Assembly (NCBI GenBank): GCA_013368375.1 | Contig: JAACJP010000008.1 | Span: forward strand, 1-64,000 | Source: Tricholomella constricta | Lineage: Eukaryota > Basidiomycota > Agaricomycetes > Agaricales > Lyophyllaceae | Direction: 5' to 3' | Length of the DNA: 64,000 nt | Shown here: positions 35,527 to 47,892 of the stretch, one piece after another | Layout of the letters: each line of letters begins with the position of its first letter | How positions within the stretch are numbered: the first letter of the stretch is position 1 | Notes under the pieces: generated by a model | Databases searched by the model: none | Told to the model about the DNA's origin: nothing | The model's input: only the letters and a program-made list of their open reading frames with translations | Position numbers and translations under genes: made by a program

Positions 35527-36773
35527 GCGTGGACGAGGTTGAAAGACAAGGTAGCGGGATGCTAGTTATAGATAGGGACCAAGAGACGTCGATGATGGCT
35601 TTCTCATAGCCCATAAAGCTATACGTGCTTGTGGAGAAGGAGCACATGTGGGGGTACACCAGATGAGAACTTGCACCATATGGACGATCTGACTCTGAAA
35701 TCGGCGCCTCGGCAGGCGTGTGTGTGCATGAAGAAAGCGTTCAGCCGCGAAGCATAGAAAATATTGGAAGCCTCAACGTGATTAACGTTTACGGTTCGCC
35801 ACGGGTAGAGTGTTGCAAGCGTCTATGCGATGATCATTTTTCCAGATGAAAATGTTATCAACTTCATGAGCCAAGGAGAATGCACGAGAAAAAGAATTTA
35901 GTCCAGGTTGGCAGTTGGTCGCTAGCCGCGTGCGAGCCGACGAGCTTACAGAATTTTGAAATGGTCCGGAACCGGATCAACCTTTTCCTCGAGGCTCCTC
36001 CAACGCCAACGGCTTCCAAAATATCGCGTTCCCAAGGGTCCTCTCCAAGACTAGTGTTAAGTGCTCACTGACGGCTCTTCCGGAGAATTCCCCTCCGAGT
36101 CGGCGCTCATAATCGGACGTCACAGTTACTGCCGCAATTGCACCGAGCTGCGCCGTTAACAGCTGTCTCTGGCATGTACATGTGGGGCCGAATAGCAAGG
36201 ATACTTGAGGCCGAAGTTGTAGCTTGATGCCGTCGCGTGGCACGTGTGCGCGACTGTGAGGGTTATTCAAGCCGCTGCTGAGGCGTACTGCACACTGCAC
36301 ACACGCTTGTCCGGATGGCGTCCCCAATGCTCCAGCTTCTCTCACGAACTGCACGGCCTCATGTCTGCACCAGGTGATAGCATGATGAGAGGCCGCTCCT
36401 TGCTGTGATTTCCGCCCATTGTTGGAGGTTCACGTGTGCTGCCATGGTCACTCCGGCCCTCGCCGTCCGGAATTTGGGGGAAGTTCAGCTGGATTGTGGT
36501 CATAGTAGAAGTATATGACTGCGCAATAATAAATAATATCTCAGTTGCGTCCGTAGGCTACCGCCGCGCTATGAGGTGTAATGATCATCTAGGATTCACA
36601 AGCATGAATATACAAAGTTACAATATATGAGATACGACAGGATTGCAGATTCAGGAGAATGTAGTAGTAGGCATGCATGTATATGACGAAATGGTGGCAG
36701 GAGATACGCAAGGGAATAACAGCAGGAGGCAGTATAAAAGTACAAATCATTAACAAATTCACAATCGCGTTCC
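35527..36773. other. Intergenic stretch, no gene recognised
   Basis: About 1.25 kb between the arrestin-like gene and the 3' end of ribonucleotide reductase. Short open frames carry no recognisable motifs. The right 200 bp are AT-rich and probably the reductase 3' untranslated region. Confidence 0.5.
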
Positions 36774-39700
36774 TTAACCAGAGCACATCAAGCACGCTTC
36801 CTTGTTTTCCAATGAGCACTGCAGCTTTTCGTCCTCGAGCTCTCGCTCCTTCTGGCGCTGGAGGGCCGCTGCGAACTCGGGGTCGGCCTCGGCAGCCTTC
36901 TTCACCTTGTCATCAAGCGAGAGGGAGGCGAGAGCATCCTCCGCCGATCGAGCCGCCTTGGCGGATGCCTCGGCAAAGGTTGGTGCGGGTGGGGACACCG
37001 GCACTTGCTTGATGGTAGCAGGTGTGCTCCGCGACGCCGATGCAGTAGGCTGAGGCGGAGGAGTAGAAGATGATGAAGTGGACGACGAGGCAGGTGTAGG
37101 AAGGCTGAAGGTTTTGGCGCTAGCACCACTGTTCAAAGCCTGCGCCTTGGCACTCTTGAGCACGCTCTGGTCAACGGTGAACTGGATCGCCTGCGCAGCG
37201 GGTCTCGTCCTCAGATAGTACATCCCGGTCTTCAGGCCCTTTTTCCAGCCGTAGAAATGCATGCTTGTCAGCTGTCCAAGCGTCGGGGACTGGAGGTGGA
37301 TATTCAAGCTCTGACTCTGGCAAATGAAAGCGCCACGATCAGCAGAGAGATCAATGACCTTCTTCTGGCTGATTTCCCAGACGGTCTTGTAGATCGCCTT
37401 GACGTTGTCAGGAATGTTTGGGATGCTCTGGATCGAACCGTTGTGCGCGATGATCATGTTTTTCATGTTGTCGTCCCAAAGGCCGAGGTCGACGAGTTCG
37501 CGGAGAAGCCACGGGCACACAACCTGGAATTCACCAGCGAGCACACGGCGAGTGTATATGTTGCTAGTAGGAGCGCTGTCGCATTAGTAATAGTCCAAGA
37601 CAATTGGTAACAGTACATTCACCTAGTGTACGGTTCGAAGCATTCGTTGAAGCCCAAAATTTGACTCGTCGACGCCGTGGGCATAGGAGCTGTGACAAGC
37701 GAGTTCCTGAGGCCAGTTTTTACAATCTTTTCCTTGAGCGATGTCCAATCCCAGAGGCCACTTGGTGTGACGCCCCAGAGGTCGAACTGCAGCAGTCCCT
37801 GCGAGGCAGGGCTGCCAGCGTAGGTCTCATAGGTTCCTTCCTGCTCGGCCATTTCGACGCTGGCCTCGAGGGCACCGTGGTAGATGGTCTCAAATATCTG
37901 GACGTTGAGCTCCTTGGCGGCCGGGGAATCAAATGGCATGTGAAGAGCCATGAAGGTATCGGCGAGACCCTGCACACCGATGCCGATGGGGCGGTGGCGG
38001 AAGTTTGAGAGACGAGCCTCGGGAATGGGATAATAGTTCACGTCGATGATGCGGTTGAGGTTGAAGGCGACGACTTTAGCGACATCGTGCAGCTTCTGGA
38101 AGTCATAGACACCGTCCTTGATGAACGTGGGAAGTGCAAGAGAGGCCAGGTTGCAAACGGCGGTTTCTTCAGGTGAGGAGTACTCGATGATTTCCGTGCA
38201 AAGGTTTGAGGACTTGATGGTACCAAGGTTCTTCTGATTAGATTTGCCTACAAGAGCTTAGTCGACGTCGATTGACGAACGATGAAACTGTGCGTACCAT
38301 TCGCGGCATCCTTGTACAGCATGAACGGACCACCAGTCTCAATCTGCGCCTCGAGAATGGCATACCACAGCTTTTGGGCGGGAAGAGTCTTTTTGGCGCG
38401 TCCCTCGTTCTCGTATTTGGTAAATAGAGCTTCGAACTCCTCGCCGTGGACTTCGTGCAGGTCAGGGGCTTCGTTGGGGCAGAACAATGACCAGTCTGCG
38501 TTAGCCTCGACACGCTTCATGCTGTCGAATTAAGTTATACTTCACAGTCGTATAATGGGAAAGGTGATTAGACGTACAAAAGATCTGGGATCCAAAGAGC
38601 GTAGAAAAGGTCTCGTGCGCGCACTTCTTCCTTTCCATGATTCTTCCTCAGGTCAAGGAATTCAAAGACATCGGCATGCCACGGCTCGATGTAGATGGCG
38701 AAGGCACCAGGTCGCTTGTTGCCTCCTTGGTCGACATAGCGAGCGGTAGCATCGTACGCGCGAAGCATTGGCACAATACCGTTAGAGTAGCCATTGGTTC
38801 CCGCGATGTATGAGCTGGATGTAAGGATCAACGACGAGAGAACCAAGTCGAGAGCAGAAGAGGCGTACCCAGTGGCACGGATGCAATGAATGTTGAGGCC
38901 AATTCCTCCTGCCGTTTTGCTGATCATGGCACAATTTTTCAAGGTATCGTAGATGCCCTCAATGGAGTCATCCTTCATGCAGACAAGGAAGCAAGAGCTG
39001 AGTTGCGGGTGGGGCGTCCCAGCGTTGAAGAGGGTAGGGGAAGCATGCGTAAAATACCGCTCGGACATGAGATTGTATGTTTCGATGACGCGGTCGATAT
39101 CAGATCCATGAATGCCAACAGCGACACGCATGATCATGTGCTGAGGACGCTCCGCCACGCGTCCATTGATACGAAGGAGGTAGGAGCGCTCTAGGGTTTT
39201 GAAGCCGAAGCTACAGAGGCGGAATATGAGCATGTGGTCGCCCTACGTTTCTTATAAGAAAAAGAAAGATACTGACAAATTGTAATCGAAGTCGCGGCTG
39301 TAGATGATGGCCGAGTCCAAGGTCTCTGCGTGTTCGCAAACAACATCGTAGGTCTCTTTGGAAATCATTCCAGCAGCACGTCCATTCTTGGGGTTCACTA
39401 GACTGAGATCAACACGTCGCCATTGATTATGAATAACGGCGGACATACCATACTCGTAAAGGTCCTTAACGACCTGCGAGAAGTTTTTCTTGGTCTCCTT
39501 GTGAAGGTTTGATATGGCGATGCGAGCAGCGAGGACTGCGTAGTCTGGATGCTTTGTCGTAAGGTAAGCGGCAGTCTCTGAGGCCAGGTTCTGATCACAC
39601 TGTGAGTCAAGGTGGATACCAATTAAGGCAAAGAACGAACATCGAGCTCGACAGTTGTCACGCCCTGGTACACTCCTTGAACAACCTTCTGCGTAACCCT

Positions 39701-40046
39701 AGCAGTAGCCCATGTCAGCATTGGGACCGCACGAAGAGGGTGACGCGCACTCGATGGGATTCACGTAATTCATGTCGAGGCCATAACATAGCTTGTCGAT
39801 CCTCGTGGTGATCTAGATGTAGATAAGATTCTGACGCGTCAAGCAGAGCAAAAGATACACACTTTGTCAAATTGGACGCGCTCCTTGCGTCTAGAAGTAC
39901 CAAGAAGGGTCAGTTTCTGAGACATTGACGCGTCACGACGCGTCCAACAACGACGTACCCATCTAAAACAAATCGAATTAAGTGTCAGGGGTCAGTGACG
40001 GCAAGGCGTGAGTGATGTACTTACCTCGCTTGAAGACAAATGCCAT
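36774..40046 (-). CDS. rnr1: Ribonucleoside-diphosphate reductase large subunit
   Basis: Minus-strand gene with many small introns near its 5' end. The first exons are 40025-40046, a 4-nt exon 39959-39962, 39863-39890, then one starting at 39812. Together they give [20 protein letters not shown], the ATP-cone regulatory domain. The catalytic barrel shows [20 protein letters not shown] (redox Cys), [37 protein letters not shown] (radical and redox Cys) and [21 protein letters not shown] Ser/Thr/Pro-rich linker precedes the C-terminal arm, which ends CLMCSG with the CxxC pair that re-reduces the active site. The enzyme makes deoxynucleotides from ribonucleoside diphosphates with the small subunit, the rate-setting step for DNA synthesis. 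MCB-type sites in the first introns suggest G1/S control. Confidence 0.95.
39834..39943. promoter_or_regulatory. Three ACGCGT (MluI cell-cycle box) sites in reductase introns 2 and 3
   Basis: ACGCGT occurs at 39834-39839 (intron 3) and at 39928-39933 and 39938-39943 (intron 2). Each is preceded by G or T in the form TGACGCGT or CGACGCGT. MBF-type factors (Mbp1/Res with Swi6/Cdc10) bind this hexamer and drive reductase genes at G1/S in yeasts. Confidence 0.6.
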
Positions 40047-40216
40047 AGCAGTAGATGATGACGTTTAGAGGGGTGAGGGGGAAGGGAAGGGAAAGATAGT
40101 GGAGGAGGTGAGGAAAGTGAAAAACAACACGCGACCTTATAAATTGACATCTGACTAAGCCGACAGGTTGTTTGGTTTCTGTTCACCATCATGATCGTTT
40201 CATTCAACAAAGACCG

Positions 40217-40222
40217 ACGCGT
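40217..40222. promoter_or_regulatory. ACGCGT site in the reductase/BTB divergent spacer
   Basis: A fourth MluI cell-cycle box lies 171 bp upstream of the reductase start codon, in the spacer shared with the divergent BTB gene. Confidence 0.55.
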
Positions 40223-40422
40223 GCACAGAGAAGTAATTATTCACGTCGAAGGGTAAGGGGTTATGAGGGCATGACACCGCCGAACTCGTCGAAATCGCGT
40301 TTGGGCGCGTCCAGTAGTGCGCGATGCAGTCGGAACTTCACCAGTGCGTCTAGGGTTAGGGTTCCGAAAGCAAATTACCGCAAATCAATGCGCTTGCTCC
40401 TCGAAACTCGGCCACCGTGATC

Positions 40423-41921
40423 ATGAAAGACAGCGCTCTGGCTTTGCCGCCATTCAGCCCCAATACAGTCCTCGCCAGCTCCTCTGATAGCATCGGCATC
40501 GATAACGAGAGCAAGCGTCCGAGATGTACATCTGAAGGTCATTCCGACGAGAGTTCTCCAATGTCTAAGAGGCCACGTACCATGAATCCCGTGGACACAG
40601 AAATGGCGCTGGCTGCATCATTGCGCATAAAGCGGGATCCAACGTACTACTTTGAAGATGGGAGCTGTATTTTCTTGGTAGAGGACACGTTGTTCAACGT
40701 GGGTCTTGATTGACATATAGAATGAACCGCCGGGCGCATTGATAGTTTATAATGGGATAGGTGCATCGGTCAAGACTAGACAACGATTCATCGAGTTTTG
40801 GCACCATGTTCACTCTGCCGCAGGGTGGTTTGGACACAGAGGGGAGATCTGACGAGAACCCTATCGTTCTGAGCGGCGATACAGCGTCCGAATTTCGCAA
40901 CTTCCTTTGGACCTTCTACGCACTGTGAGGAAAAGAACTCTCTTTTTTGAATGCTAATGTTTACCAAATATTCAGGCCACCAGAAATCAGCAAGGCGAGC
41001 GAGAATCTAGCGAAATTGATCGACATCGCTCGAGTCTCGAACAAATACGCTTTCAAGGAGTTGGAGACCTGGGCGCTAAACACCATTCACGAATACGTAA
41101 ATCGCAAACCGTCACCCATCCTCGCTGCCGTTCCTGCGCCACAGTCTTACACATTCTCATCACTGGACACCGTACCTCAAACAGAGACAGGCGCAACCTC
41201 CACCATCCAAAGCACTGAGCAGCTGACAAAACTGATCAGGCTCGCCCAGATGTGCAACCACGAGCCACTATTGGAGACGATGATAAACCACTTGAAACAA
41301 CTCATGAGCTCCTCTGTACAGTATGCCTATCTCGCCATGACGCTCGCCGACGAGCTGGACATTCGAACCCTGAGGGGAGTAGCATATCTAGAGGTCATGC
41401 AGAAGGCGGTCGTCGTGAAACGCACAAAGGCCGATGCAGCCCTGAAATCAATGACGCAGGCGGGAGGTGAGAATGGTAACACGGCTGACAGTGTCGCGGG
41501 CGATAAAGAAGGTGATGTCGACGATGAAGGCCGACTGGTGATCAACCGTGCCCAGCAGCTCCGTCTGCTCTCAGGTTACTACCGCCTAACCGGCACTTGG
41601 GAACGTCTTAGAATAACGCCGCCATCGTTTGATCACGCTTCGTCCTGTGGTGCGACTTGGCACCAGCATGGATGCACCCAGAGCTGGGTCGAATTTTGGA
41701 AAGAGAAGACGAAGACAGATGCAGTGCTCGCTCTTGGGCTCGCGGACGCGGTAGGCAGGTTGAAGCAGGTCCATAAGGAATATGAGCGATGGGGTAGCGC
41801 GCCATATATGCACCACGATTGTCGAAACGCGGCTAGGAAAGCGATCCAGGAGGTCATCAAGAAGATAGAAGGTGGACTTCCGGATTTCTTCTCCGAACCC
41901 GAGGGTGGGGACGAGGCGTAG
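40423..41921 (+). CDS. BTB/POZ domain protein of basidiomycete type
   Basis: Three exons, 40423-40698, 40761-40924 and 40976-41921, give 461 residues. The BTB core reads YYFEDGSCIFLVEDTLFNVH, then FRNFLWTFYALPPEI and LIDIARVSNKYAFKELETWA. BTB folds mediate self-association or binding to cullin-3, and this lineage-expanded class is mostly uncharacterised. The N-terminus is Ser-rich with KRPR-type basic clusters (possible nuclear signal). The C-terminal third has a Cys/His cluster (CGATWHQHGCTQSWVEFW and YMHHDCRNAARKA) that could bind a metal. The gene diverges from ribonucleotide reductase with about 375 bp between start codons. Confidence 0.8.
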
Positions 41922-42049
41922 AGGATTTCTTATCAACGAAGCATGGGATAACTCTGGAGGATCGACTAACAATGGTCAAATTTGTACATCATGAATATCA
42001 TTATGCACTGTTACTTACATACCAGAAAACCATCTAATCGCAAATCAAA

Positions 42050-42713
42050 TCAATTCCGCCGACTACCGTTTCGACTGCGCTTACCAGGTGTTACCCCGGT
42101 TGTGAGAAACGATCCATCTGACGCCGCGTCGTTCTGACCTTCATGGCCGTTGATGGCCTTGGGACCACTGACGATACGGCTGTTCGATCGTCCGCGCCCA
42201 AGGCCCGTTCCCGAGACGACGTTGGTCGAAGGCTGTGGTACAACCATCATGCTCCGCATGAGGGTGTCAATGTCGGTCGTGCTCGGTTGTGGCTCCAAAG
42301 CGGCCTGCGATCCACGGAGGAGAGTGCGTTCGAACAATTCGTTGTCCTCGAGGCTTCGTACCGCGCGGTATAAATTCGCCATGACCCGCTCGTAAAGGTC
42401 TGTCGTGTAGAGCGCTAATGAGCCTGAATGACCAGAATTTAAAGAGACCCTCAGACTCACAGCGTTCTTCAATGGAGCCTGGTGGAGGACGAGCCAACAG
42501 AGGTTCGTAGTTCGCTTGAATCTCTTCGGGTCGGGAAACGTTCAATGCAAGTCGTTCCTCCACCTTCCTCTGAAAGGCAATCTGGCTCAGCTGGTCCTCG
42601 GAGTCGGAGAAAGATGTTTGATCTTCGCCATAGACAGTTCCTATCGAGCTCGCAGGCGATGGTGCACGCAGCACTGGAGGCGCGTATTCGGTATGATGCT
42701 GGTTCGGTGGCAT
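42050..42713 (-). CDS. Unknown protein, 208 aa
   Basis: Two minus-strand exons, 42461-42713 and 42050-42423, join in frame across an unusually short 37-nt intron. The central part, LSQIAFQRKVEERLALNVS to LYERVMANLYRAVRSLEDNE and FERTLLRGSQ, looks helical and could form a coiled coil. Both ends are disordered, and the C-terminus is Ser/Arg/Gly-rich and basic. I do not recognise the family. The frame-preserving splice and the compact helical middle make it a likely real gene. Confidence 0.6.
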
Positions 42714-43096
42714 TTTTTTTAGCCGGAAGCAGCTTAACGTTGTCGGCAATTGGACGATCGAGGATAAACGAGCCTTTCACGCGAGGAGTGACATAGGATT
42801 CAGAGAAACCTAAGGTAGAGTCACCGTAGAGGCAGTAACCCACCACGTCACATGACCAAAACGTTACAAAAGCGTTACATTTGAGACTGATTCAGTACTA
42901 ACTTCTCTGCTAGTGTGATTGAACACAAATCCCTGCACAGTTCGATGGAAACCATGATTTCTAAGAGGGCTGTGAAAGCGATTATCTAGAAACTAAAAAC
43001 AGGCAGAGTAATAATGGTATCAGTTGTTCAAATATGTTATCTATGACTGTCACATGACATGTCGCAACTGTTACTTATGTAAGGTAGTCAACAGAA
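42714..43096. other. Spacer before the pogo-like element
   Basis: AT-rich DNA. A segment at about 42989-43014 (GAAACTAAAAACAGGCAGAG) recurs with one mismatch at 43965-43990 on the far side of the transposon. Confidence 0.5.
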
Positions 43097-43098
43097 TA

Positions 43099-43957
43099 CA
43101 GTCAACTCCGTCCTAACCCATAGCTGTAACAACCCATAATTCGTTATAACCCATAGATTTTGGCTTCCACCAAGTTGTTTTGCAGGGAAATTTGTGAAAC
43201 CTCCCATACTCCATAACCCATAGGCCTCGGAGGGTTTCAATAACCCATATTGTGGTACAAATATATCACTATGGCTCACAGTGTTCAATATTTCAAGTCT
43301 GGAGGTCATGAGTAAAATTGCAGGGGCTAAGGTATGGCCAAATTTGCCTGCCGTGCTCCAAATCAGACGTCAGGGGCATTGTCTGCGCTCACCCGCACTC
43401 ATCGGCAAAAGCCGACGCGACTTGCAATGTCGAGAAAAGCGCTCGATGTGCTCAAAGCAGGCCTTATTCGACTCAAGGAACAAATCAAGACACATAAAAA
43501 TAATTCACCAAGCTGTCCTGGCACGATGTGAAGCAGGAGGGTCGGAGCAGAATGGTGGCAATGACATGGATGACAAAGAAACCATCAAGGAGAAGCCATC
43601 TCGACAGGAAGCTCTTGCAGCTGCCTCAACCATCGCTGTATATGTTGCAGACCTCGATGATCCTTTCACGCGCAAGTTGGAAATTGGGAAATTGTCCTTG
43701 CGAGTTTCGGTCGCCAGACACACCTGGATCAGTTTGATTCGCTCTACTCTACAAGGATCCCTGATTATTTTGTTTCCCAAAGCTCTTAAGTACTGAATAC
43801 ATAGAGAATATGATGTATATTGTCATGAATACACTATTTTTTCACTTTTTAAGTGTTGAGAACGACCCTATAACGATCTCTCCTGTACCCCATAATCTGT
43901 AATAACCCATAGATTTCGGCTTCCACCGAATGCTATGGGTTAGGACAGAGTTGACTG
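43099..43957 (+). mobile_element. Deleted pogo/Tc1-like DNA transposon, 859 bp
   Basis: The ends are inverted repeats of about 26 bp (CAGTCAACTCCGTCCTAACC at the left; the reverse complement of the right end differs at one base). TA lies at both borders (43097-43098 and 43958-43959), the target duplication of the Tc1/mariner superfamily. Just inside both ends a further segment with ATAACCCATAGATTT recurs. An open frame at 43281-43796 retains what looks like the tail of a pogo-type transposase (AAASTIAVYVADLDDPFTRK followed by LE), but the DDE catalytic core is absent, so the copy is non-autonomous. Confidence 0.8.
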
Positions 43958-44125
43958 TACATTCGAAACTAAAAACAGACAGAGTAATACAGTCATTTGC
44001 CGGTCCTTGGTACACCCAAATATAGATGGTCATCGGAAAATTGAGTTTTAAGGTGAATATTGAAAAGAATGGTATAGGATCATCAATTAGGGGCAACACA
44101 TGTATTGTAACAACTTTGAATATCA

Positions 44126-45000
44126 ATGTCAGGAGAGCAAGCGGGCGATGGAGGAAATCTGTCGAGAAATCTGTTATCAACAAAAATTCTGACCTTGGTA
44201 CACCGGTCACATCATAACGTCATCATTTCCGTCAAGCTCAATGCTGCCCGCGATGCCTCCCGTGGTGATGATGCCAGTGCGCTCAAGAAAGATATTGTAT
44301 CTTATCTACTCCTGGACATGAAGGCCGTCGTGACCCCACCTATTCTTGGCACTGGAAGCAAAGCTCCTCGAGGCTGGTCCCACCCTCGAACAGCTGCTCT
44401 ATCATGCCCCATCAAGTGGGATGCAACACAAACGTGAGTGCATTTCCCAGCTTATGTCCTTACCAGACCTCATTTTCAACAGGACATACGACCTCATTTT
44501 GTCGCATGACCTGTGCATCGATGCTAATCAATTCCCTCGCTTTCTTTTCCCCACATCTACGATGCTGATGATTTGATCACTGGCATCTTCACTGGGCATC
44601 TCTGTTTTTGAGTATGTGGCATTCCTTCTAATGTTGTTCTATGCTTTACCACACTGTCTTCCCAGGTGGCAAAGCACATCTTCCAAGGGCCGAGCACGGC
44701 ACTCGAGCACCCAGGCCATCACCGAGGGAAGAGTGGAAATGCCGCCCTTCATGGAATTACCACCATGACCAGGCGCTCTATAGCTTACGTCGCTTGCCAG
44801 GTATGTTCTTCACTCCTGAACAGTGTAATATCATATACGGCTAACTCGCTCTCAGGCTCGCTTTGCCATATCATCTGCTGAAAGTTGGAATGCACCCGAC
44901 TTCAATTTCAATTATGAGAAGTTCTATTGGAATATTTTCAGGCTTTTTGAGAATGGCGAGGGTCAGGACATCATCAAGGCATACAATTAGTGAGTATTTT
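44126..45000 (+). pseudogene. DUF6698-like protein remnant with a frameshift
   Basis: Exons around 44126-44432, 44484-44634, 44665-44800 and 44856-44990 read in order as a protein type abundant in Agaricomycetes near mobile DNA: GWSHPRTAAL, then CPIKWDATQTYDLI, ANQFPRFLF, YDADDLITGIFTGHL, VAKHIFQGPSTALEHPGHHR, GNAALHGITTMTRRSIAYVA and FYWNIFRLFENGEGQDII. Between LF and YDADD the frame changes by one base at a run of C (44551-44556), which breaks the protein unless it is a sequencing error. The name DUF6698 is from memory of similar sequences. No enzymatic role is known to me. Confidence 0.5.
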
Positions 45001-47396
45001 GACACTTGTTTCCACGAAAGCGTTCTCACATGCAGCAGTCAAATTTGGGGTACTTCCCAACCATCAACCAAGTCCTCTACTGTTTGCTCTCACAACTGAC
45101 CATCCGCCTTTGAGGTACTGCAGCAGCAGCGGGCAGCAAAGCACACAAGGACTCAAAACCAACCATCCAATGGCAGGCTCGAGCATGACCAGGATTCCCA
45201 GCAGCAGTCGGAGACTCCAGAGGACGCATAAATTACCGTATTTATTTCCTCAATCCATCTACCATAATAGTTATCTAGTCATATCCTATCCAAATTCAAT
45301 AAATTTCAAATCTTCAATGGAGCATCCCATGGGGATTCGGAGAAGCACTGGACAGCGGTGACCTGGCATATATTGATACAGAAGGGTTGTTGGATGTAGA
45401 ACACCATATAATGATAAAAAACCTGGTCTACATGGCCAATGGTATGGTCCCGGATAAGCCCTTCTGTGACTTCGCAAACCTAACCTGCCCAATGAACATT
45501 GCCAATGGCCGCAACATGATGAGCATTGTCAATAAAATAGTTCGTTATAAGGCTTGGTGAATTTTCACAGAGCAGATGCGACTTTACCCAGCATTATGCA
45601 CATTGCGCTGATAGTGCTAGAAGGCCTGTAAGTGCTGTGCACAACAACAAAACAACTAACAACTAAAAGGGGTGAGAAGTGTTAAAAGTTCCCAGACACG
45701 CAAGTGTGCAGGGGTTAAAAAGGGTTGTTATACGAAGGGAAAGAGTGGTCCGACCCGTATGTGGTAGAACCGACTATGATACAGCGAACACGACGATGTG
45801 CGACCAATTGTGATGAGGGTTGTTCGGAAACACGACTAGCGCACTGGTGGTGCAGGAACGAGACAAACGAGACTAATGAAGTGAACTCGTGGGTTCCGAT
45901 AACAAGTACGGGCAGACAAGGGCGATGGCGACGAGGTTTACGATGAGGGCAACGGTTTGCAACGGTTTTTACGATTGGAACGACTCCAAGACGACGAGGA
46001 ACAAGGTTTCTGAGCTGTTAACTCTAAATCTGAGGGATAATACGGGCTGTAATTCACTGGGGTGTAGGTACCACATGAAGCGTGTTTATATGGTACGGTA
46101 AGATTATCGACTCTTAACGTGACCATGCAGGTGTTTATCACTAGGTTGTCGCCAAGTCTGGTACCGCGTGACTCATTTCCGAGGGAAGGTTCGGTGTGGC
46201 GCGCTGTTGATCGGATACCAGTGTTGGGTCGGATATGTGGTCAAGAAAGTTGGTAATTGCGGAACTCCGTGAGGCTGTCGGATCTGTGCCATGAAATAGG
46301 GAACGGAAGGGCGTGCCATAGAATGCATCATCAGTAAGGGACCTGGTCAGTTGTTGATGCTTGGCATATGAACGTGCGTAGTCGCTGGTTGCTTACACAG
46401 GTATCCCAAATCCCGAAGACTAAAAGGCAATGTCGGCTGACCCAAGCAGGTCGTGTCTGGTGGGTGAGGCAGTCAACTGTGTCGCGTGCATTCGTTGAGT
46501 GTTTTATCGTGGTCGGAATGGTGGTTGGTGACCAGCCAGGAAGGGTGCATATCAGCGTGCTTTATATACCCTTATACAACTCTCCCGATTTTGCTGATGC
46601 ATGGCCAACCCTCTTCTGCATGGTGAAACATCCTTTCAAGCAAAACTTCCTGCCGAGCGCTTGTCAGAAGCTTCCGCTGTTCGTGATACAGTGCCGCTGG
46701 CTTGTGGAGGTTGTACAGTTGCAGACAACCAAACACGACAATTTGGTATCTCCTGATTGAGATTATTTGGGGACAAACCGACTTCAGATTTGGATTCAGC
46801 TTGTTGAAAGACGTCGAAAAATGACCTTCCGAAGTTTTTCCCATGAGGTTTTGGGTTGGCCAAAACTTTGAGGTGATTTTATGAATATTGTGTACCTCTT
46901 TGGAGCTCTGGAGGAGGAGAAAACCTTACCTATCCAGCATGATTGATACCTGTGAGGAATTATCCTCACCCCCAGGTAAAATTGGACTAGGAATAATGTA
47001 TGTCGAGGCCTAGAGAGCCATCTGTTGGAACGTAATCAATGATATTTGTACATGCTGACCCTTCTGAATTCCGCTTGGCCAAGGTGCTGAAGGCCGATCC
47101 CACCAAAACTTCCTTATTTGGAAAAGTTTCCGATGGTCAGTTCTTTACAGATTCATGACCGGCTCGTCAAAAGGAGTCGATTGCACATATTTTCATATTT
47201 ATAATGTTACTTTTTGGGGGTGGCCAAAATTTTGGGTCACTTTCTGAAAATTTTGGAAATCAAGAAATCGGCTCGTTGATTCCTGTTTGTATGATCCTAA
47301 AGTACATGGTTTCATGGTGTAACGGAGTTACAGATGTTGGGGACCTTGTTGTTCACACTAGACATAAGCTTGACAAGTCTGTCGATTGCTACGTAT
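45001..47396. other. Degenerate non-coding stretch
   Basis: About 2.4 kb of AT-rich DNA with only short frames. There are no splice chains, RNA genes or matched terminal repeats that I can support. It probably consists of decayed mobile DNA, but no family is recognisable. Confidence 0.4.
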
Positions 47397-47401
47397 AGGT
47401 G

Positions 47402-47538
47402 TACAAGGTTGTCTATACTTATTTAATGTAATGAATTAAATAGGCAACACCAGAAGGTGTTGCCAAACAATAGCGTAATCGTCTCGATAAGATACGATTA
47501 GATAACCAATATTAGATAAGATAGTGGGCGCCCTTACA
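47402..47538 (-). repeat. Short LTR (137 bp), 3' LTR of a minus-strand Ty3-type element
   Basis: On the minus strand a polypurine tract (CTTAAAGGGGGTA, 47539-47551) is directly followed by TGTAAGGGCGCCC, and 137 bp later the segment ends CTTGTACA, giving the TG...CA ends of an LTR. A hairpin, GGCAACACC...GGTGTTGCC, lies inside. The matching 5' LTR would lie beyond the right edge of the window or is lost, so the call rests on these signals and on the upstream chromodomain. Confidence 0.6.
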
Positions 47539-47551
47539 TACCCCCTTTAAG
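47539..47551 (-). other. Polypurine tract of the outer retroelement
   Basis: Purine-rich run AAAGGGGG on the minus strand, abutting the TG of the short LTR; this is where plus-strand DNA synthesis would start. Confidence 0.55.
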
Positions 47552-47892
47552 ATCGTGTGTAGCGATCTTCACCAGGGATTGGGCAGGAAAAGAGAATGAA
47601 AGGAGGGTCTAGGTCCCGGCGACCTAGACCTATCAAATAATGCAAGAATACGTAGGTATGATACGTATTCTCGACTTAACGACAAGTGGATGCATTAGCG
47701 CCACTGCACGGCCTCAAAGTGCCGTGCGACAATGAGTGGTGGTGAGGACATCCAACATTGCGTTAATACGCAACCTGCGGAGTGCTCCTCGGGAGTCAGG
47801 TGGTCTGCACCTGACAATGGCGGTTGCCCCGGCAGTACACCCTACGTGTCGAGGTCGGTTCATTGACAGGGGGATTAGGTTGTCTCCCCGAC

